Of a stretch of DNA of 64,000 nucleotides, positions 58,175 to 64,000 are shown one piece after another. The notes below the pieces were generated by a model. That model was given only the letters and a program-made list of their open reading frames with translations, was not told where the DNA came from and ran no database searches. A program made the position numbers and the translations under genes. This DNA is from Massospora cicadina. Its lineage: Eukaryota; Entomophthoromycota; Entomophthoromycetes; Entomophthorales; Entomophthoraceae. The first letter of the stretch is position 1. Every line of letters starts with the position of its first letter. The DNA lies in NCBI GenBank assembly GCA_022478985.1, contig JAKSZP010009248.1, forward strand, positions 1-64,000. Reading direction: 5' to 3'.

Positions 58175-61140
58175 TAGGGCAATTCCAAGAGCCAGTGCGC
58201 TAACCTTGGCTCACTTAACTTTAGAGGCTGACTAGCTGCTCAGGGGATCTACTCCATGCAGATTAGATACCAGACAACCTTTACTAACATTCAATAGCCC
58301 TCACTTAGCAAATCCCTCTCAGATGCCACCCCTTGGTGCATTGACCAAATGGTTAACTTGTTTGCACTCTTGGTGACTTCTTGATACACTTAGACATTCT
58401 TGACATATGTTGGCCCTCATGACTCATTGGACCCCTTTCCAACCTTTTCCTTGGCATTATCAGCACCAAGGTATCCTTGAAAAGATTGTATTCTTCAAAC
58501 AGGTTAATCCCAGACTGGATAATGGCGATTAGTTCAGTTTGGTCAAGCTCAGACTGGTTACTGGTGATTACTAACTTGATACAACACAAGTTAAAACAAA
58601 AAATATACACTTAAGATTTTGAAGGAGGGTTTTTATTATAATAAAAAGTGAAGTCTTATGTACTTCAGGGAGAAATCCATGATGTAAATGATTGGGATAT
58701 TATGAAAGATTGGAAAATTTCGGGCTTTGATAAGAGGTTGTCCAAGATCCTCTAGTCAGATGGCATCTGACTGCTGCTTTGGTCTGTTTATCTATTTTAG
58801 CTAATTCCTGTATGAACGAGCTCCATCTTTCTGTAGTTATCCCTAAACCTGTATGTCCAGAGACCTTTGTGCTTGGTCTCCTGTTTCTGAGCTTTGTCTC
58901 ATTGTACTTAGTTTTGATAGTGGTTTTTGCCATATCCAGCAATATGCATCTTAATATCATGCTCAAGTGATGGCGCTCCTACAATGCGCCTCACATTGTG
59001 GCTTCAAGTTACTTGGAAAATTGGACAACTGCCTGATTTGGTAATATTCACGTTTGAGCTTTGGATGCTTTCATCATGTAATTTAGTTCACTCATCGGGG
59101 CATCATTGGCAGCATGCAAATTATTTTAGACTCCTAAAGGTATAAAAGGGGATCAAATTTCATATGAAAATGAGTGCCATCATCCTCCTCATATTGTAAA
59201 TCCTCTGACTTGGTGGGGTGAAAATTATTTCACATAACATCACAATTGGAGGGAAAAATATTTAGCTCGATTGTGACTATAAAAGGACCTCTTTTGCCTT
59301 CATCTGTGATGACCTGGTCACCAGTATCTCCACCAGTTTGGGTTGTTTAAACTAATTTCACTGGCCAAGGACTGACCAGTAGCACCACTTGCAGTCTCAT
59401 CTGTGACACCAAGCAATTTATGTTGGTCTATTATAGTTGATTTTATTTCTATTTGACTTATCTGTATATCTAATAGCATTAAGAGCTACGTTTAAGGTAG
59501 CAAAAAAGTGACGGGCTACCCTCTAAAAGCTGTCAAGTTTTAACATCACTTGAAACAACCAATTGTATTATACTTAAATATTTAGCAAAAGTGAAAACCT
59601 AAACTCCATCTTTTAATATAAACTAAATAGGCAACTAAATAGAAGAGCCTTTAAATCTGGTGGTGCTGAGAGAGTAAGTATTGTAAGGTATCTCAATTTA
59701 TAGCATTAATACTGATGTTTAAGATCAATATTACTAAGGCAAAATTATCATGCTGCATAAAACGTAAAATCTATCTAGGAGATCAAGTAATAGCCTTAAA
59801 CAGGTAAGTTAAAGGCTACATACTAAACTCTGCACTAACCCTTTTATCACTTCTAATTATACCTTAAACAGATGGCTCACCCTGCACTTATCTAGCCTTA
59901 AAGATAGATTTATATAAACCTTTGAGACTATCTTCAATACTGCAAAGGTAAGATTTACCAACCTCTAAGGCAAAGCTAGGGATGGTATGGCTAGGCATCC
60001 ACTCTGGTTTCACCGGATGAATTGGGCTAAAGTGTTAACTCAGCTCCATAACCCCCTTACTCAAACTTATCACCAAGTTTGGTAATAGAGAAAACTACCT
60101 TATGCCATTAAGCTTAAGGCCAGACCTTTCCAATCATGATCTAAGGAGTGCGTTAAAAGCTGTGTAATCCATTACTAATGGCTAACCTACAGTTATCTAA
60201 GCTGATCTACCATCCTCTGATGTAGCTCTTTAAGTAGGATGACTGAACTATTTATTGAGCTCAGACTAGCAGCTTTCCAACCAAAACTTCTTTAAGGCCA
60301 GTATGGCATGGTGATAGTGGCATTTATTAAAGGTTGTGTGCAGCAACACGTGTTGATAAACAAGTACAGCAACTAACCCATCAATGGCTAGCCCTGTCTT
60401 AAGGTGAAAGGGAGCTATAATAAAGCCTAGTTTGACATTTAGCTATAGCATTTTCAGAAGGGCCATAACTTCAAATAGCTACCGTGGCAGCCATTTAATG
60501 ACTTAATTTGTGTGATGCCATGAAATTTCTTAGGGCATAAGTATATCAGACAGAATATCAACTGGTATAGTGATAGGGTGCAATTGGAGCCTAGCAAGCT
60601 TACCATACCTCTAGAAAGCTAAAAGTTTATATAAACTCATAGTAAATCGCATTGCAAATTGTAGTTGGGATCAAAATTGCACATATAATAGGCTAGGCAA
60701 TACCTAGTTACTAAAGTAAGGACTATATCAAGTTTAAAGGCGCATTATACAAGAACCTAGGGGACTCTTCCACAGGCCATTAATTGCTTTCAGGATTGGG
60801 TTGCTTAGTAAACCATCTGGTCCTCATTGCAGCGATTCTAATGTCCAGATTCATGGGGTGACCGGATCTGGACCTCAAAGTGTAGATGAGATTAAGATCT
60901 AATATAGGTACAGCCTAAAAATATTATCTTGGTTGATATGAGATTTAACCCAGACTATGAGATCTTGTAAACTACGTTTTATAATGGATTACAACACTGG
61001 ATTTTGAAGTCTCACCTCAACCACCATTAGATTTGAGGTAACAATATTAATCTATGAGGTTTAAGGTGCAGGGAAAATTAATCATCTCAAGCCTACTTTT
61101 ATATTATAGGCTAGTGCACGGTTAGCAAATTCAAGGATTT
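58175..61140. other. No gene recognised
   Basis: Open frames at 58353-58610 and 58700-58966 (minus) have no family I recognise and lie in AT-rich, CpG-poor sequence. From about 59460 to 61100 the texture changes: many short TTAAGGC, GGTTA and CTAAA words and almost no open frames. This may be an old non-coding repeat, but no second copy is in the window. Confidence 0.5.
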
Positions 61141-64000
61141 TGTCCTCAAACAGATTCTCCCTCAACTGCTGTGGATACTGCTTTTCCGGTGCCAGCTAAT
61201 CAAGTTTAACTTCCCACACTATTCCTAAGCAGGTTGCTTCTCAGGCACCAAAAAATTGCCATGGGGTTGGTTTGCAGGCTAACCGCTCCCATCTCCAACC
61301 AATCAATAATTGTTGTTATGCCATCTTTAGCTAATTCCAAACCAGATAAATCGCTTGAATGGGTGGAGGATGCTTTAAAGCTCTTTTGCAATGTGAAAGG
61401 CAGATCTTAAGATCTTTAGGTGATCAGAGCAGGGAGGAATGAAAGCCTGAATTTCTTTGGGATGGCACTGAAAAGCTGAATGGTTGTAGAGAGGCGGTGG
61501 CAATGCACTTTTGCTTAAGCAGGGTCCAATAGGTTGGCAACTAATCTGAGTTATTATAATTAGTATTGAACTATGCAAAGAGATGTAAAATAAGTATAAT
61601 TTTGATAAGGGGAGATAAACAATAAATCCATATAGTTTTAAGTTCTTGATATTTATGGGATGGGTTGGTGCCCTGCGGCAGATAGAGCGTTTTTGTCCTC
61701 CTCATTCAGGTTCTTCACGCCTCATCCAATAATAAGGTTAAGCCAAATTCAGCTCTTTTGGGCGGCTTCTGAATTTCACCTTTCCATTGTTCTAGAGCTT
61801 TATGATTACAATCCTGGATACCAGGATGGGATGCATCAGGTGATGATTCTTGACCCTCCTTTATTAATCCTTGCCATTTAAGGGCAGGGGCCTATTAACT
61901 GTTAATCCATAAGATTCGTGAAAAGCCTTATTCTGGAGGGGGACGTTTAAATGATGAGTCAATCTGATTCTATAATATTGGAACTCTTTCAGTACAAATG
62001 CCAACAATGCTGGATGCCCCTACAACCTTCAGCCAGTTTTTATTATCAACTTTTTAAGCTGCCTCCTATGCCACTTCCCAGCACTACTTCTGCCCTTGAA
62101 AGGGCTTCCACAAATACAATCCCACCACCAACTGGCCATCTAAGCAAAGGCTGCCCACCAACACCCTTTGATGCCAAGCCCTCCACAAGGCCTTGGAGCC
62201 ACTCTGCAACGTACTTCCCCTTCCCAATTCCCCAGCTAACTTCTCAGAAGAGGCAAAGATGAAATTAAGGATCCTGGATTTTCTACAGCTTGCTCATAAA
62301 TCACCTCAGCCAAATTGTTGCTGGTTGACCCTCATTACCTACAGAACCACCTAAAGCTTAAAGGTTATGATTGTGTTCTAGACCTTTTAATATGAAGAGT
62401 CAGCCCAGACAGTATGTCAAGGCGAAGCTCACCATATGTATTCTTGATAAGACAAACTCTTTTTTTCTCCTGCCACACTCTGCTGATGCCCCAAATCCCA
62501 TTTTTTCTGCTTCCATCCAAATTTTTAATAAATCTAAGCTGGATAAAGATCCCTTATCCCCCCTTCCCTTTCTGTATGGCTGCTAAGGCTCACCACTGTG
62601 GTGTCATAAATGAAGATTTTTTCTTGGTTTTATTTGCCACCTGCAGATGAAATTCATGGCCACCCATCACTTGAGTTAGGCCCCACTAGCACTTAAAAAA
62701 GGGTCCTGAACAATCTCTCAGTTTATCTTGACCAGGTACTCAAGGTTTAATTAATAGAGGGATCAAAAAAATGGTCTGACACCTCAAGGTTGGATGAGTC
62801 AGATCATCTGACACCAATGATTTTTAACTTGTTTAATAACTTTAAATAGAAATTAATTTGTAGTGTTTCAATCTAAATAAATTAGTAAAATAAAATAATG
62901 GACGGATATGTCCAATGCACTTTTTGGGGTCATATAAATTCTAAATTATAGTGCATCATAAAGTACCCCACATTATAGCTTTTGCTTTAATTCCTCATTC
63001 AATTATATTATCTACCCCATATGCAATGTTTTAACTTTCAGTTTAAAAACTGCTAACTACAAGAAATCTCATCCTAGCATTATATGTCTTAGATGTCTTA
63101 GCCTATAAGTTTCATTTGAATTATTATAGATGAGCAGAATAATATTAATACATCTCTTCATGTCAAGTATCTGGTAGAAGTTACAATGCCAACTATACAG
63201 GATCAGTTGTTGTCTCACAACTAGAAACCCCATATTGACTTTTCTCAACAAATTGCCATCTTGATAAATCCTTGTGGGGCTTCTGTTTTTAAGAGGCTCA
63301 ATAGTTCTATTACCAAGCCCAACCGTCAATACTTGGTTCAGTTCTAAGGATTTTTAAAAGTTTTTTAATTTATCTTAACAGTTATAAAGTCTCGCTTAGG
63401 TTCCCACAAGTAGAGTATCCATCCTATGGTAAGAGGCGAAAGACCTTATTGATCCAAAATCACCAAAATGGAGATTTAGTATAAAAGGATTACTTTATTA
63501 TAAAATAGCTTTGGGATTTTTAAACATTGCTATTAACAATATAATCCCCCAAGCAGAAGATGAACAATATAGATATTAGGGGGCTATCTGAATTGAGGCT
63601 ATTCATTGGGTACCACTTCCAGGTTCATGAATGACTTTGTAGCATACTTTTTTATAGGTGAGAAATGTTCTAAGAATAAACAAATTGGATGAAGCTTTGC
63701 GTTATATAAGTCAATCTTTGGGATGTTTTTAGGATTGTATCCTATTGTGGGCACTGTTAAATTTGTAGTCTTGTGTGATATACAATGGAGTTGTTGTCTC
63801 ATGTCCCATAATTCCATTTACTTGATTAAATGACTAATTTCTTGGGGAATTGAGGCCTTGAATCAACCCTAAGAGAATTTTCTAGTCCTGACTAATGTAT
63901 TACTAAAAGTCAATTATGTCCATAAAGTAAAATGCGTTTTATATAAAACCCTTTAGTAGTTTATTTGTAGATTCTCCCAAAGGGCTCAAATTTTAGATAT
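61141..64000. other. No gene recognised; possible eroded transposon fragments
   Basis: A Pro-rich open frame at 61951-62262 and frames at 61375-61578, 62371-62650, 63069-63329 and 63599-63817 are all short. Two minus-strand pieces have a faint resemblance to copia-type Pol (FSPIKKYATKSF; SPTRIYQDGNLLRKVN), but the order and spacing do not fit one element. I do not assign them. Confidence 0.45.

Noticed and set aside
58700..58966. Basic 88-codon open frame (minus strand)
   Set aside because: No recognised family, no splice or promoter context, and CpG-poor surroundings; probably chance.
63069..63817. Copia-type Pol fragments on the minus strand
   Set aside because: Resemblance is faint, and the spacing between the supposed RT and RNase H parts is far too short.

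Overview
This is a eukaryotic, almost certainly fungal, window: a graveyard of decayed, nested retrotransposons with one apparently intact host gene. The gene has GT-AG introns. The elements are Ty3/gypsy types, including a chromodomain-bearing chromovirus, plus one LINE-like element. CpG is scarce in the repeats and plentiful around the host gene, which suggests cytosine methylation and deamination of repeats. A repeat-bloated basidiomycete such as a rust (Pucciniales) would fit, but the sequence does not prove the taxon.

Left stack, 1-16,224, all on the minus strand. Gypsy element C (5' LTR 15500-16224) carries an insertion in its reverse transcriptase (11072-12356), and its 3' LTR (8733-9200) is broken by element B (LTR 8155-8732, gag below it). 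B is broken by element A (LTR 4342-6285, internal region running off the left edge). A's LTR holds a solo LTR (4791-5639) of the family of element G. That is four levels of nesting.

Middle, 16,225-31,168. An AT-rich spacer with a ~70-bp minisatellite is followed by a decayed non-LTR element (about 17,300-27,800). That element is interrupted by a complete 2.1-kb LTR element, Y (20843-22967, perfect AGCCA target duplication), whose interior carries a ~138-bp tandem repeat coding for a ~46-residue unit. AT-rich direct repeats and a solo LTR (29445-30005) with a perfect GAATT duplication follow.

Right stack, 31,169-49,830. Chromovirus G (minus strand) is split by gypsy element F (plus strand, 34241-45043, same family as A). 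F's 3' LTR is split by another solo LTR (42663-44022). G also carries insertions at 31216-31793 and 45163-46064. Removing the insertions leaves a ~6.4-kb G with the order gag-protease-RT-RNase H-integrase-chromodomain.

Gene island, about 50,196-54,560. CpG becomes frequent at a 42-bp tandem duplication. After ~2 kb without recognisable coding sequence there is a four-exon (plus an unseen first exon) gene for a queuosine salvage protein (QNG1/DUF2419 family). No frameshift or stop is seen, unlike every transposon reading frame here.

Right flank, 54,560-64,000. Two solo LTRs with perfect target duplications (55355-56486, family of A/F; 57552-58169, family of Y) lie in sequence in which I recognise no gene.
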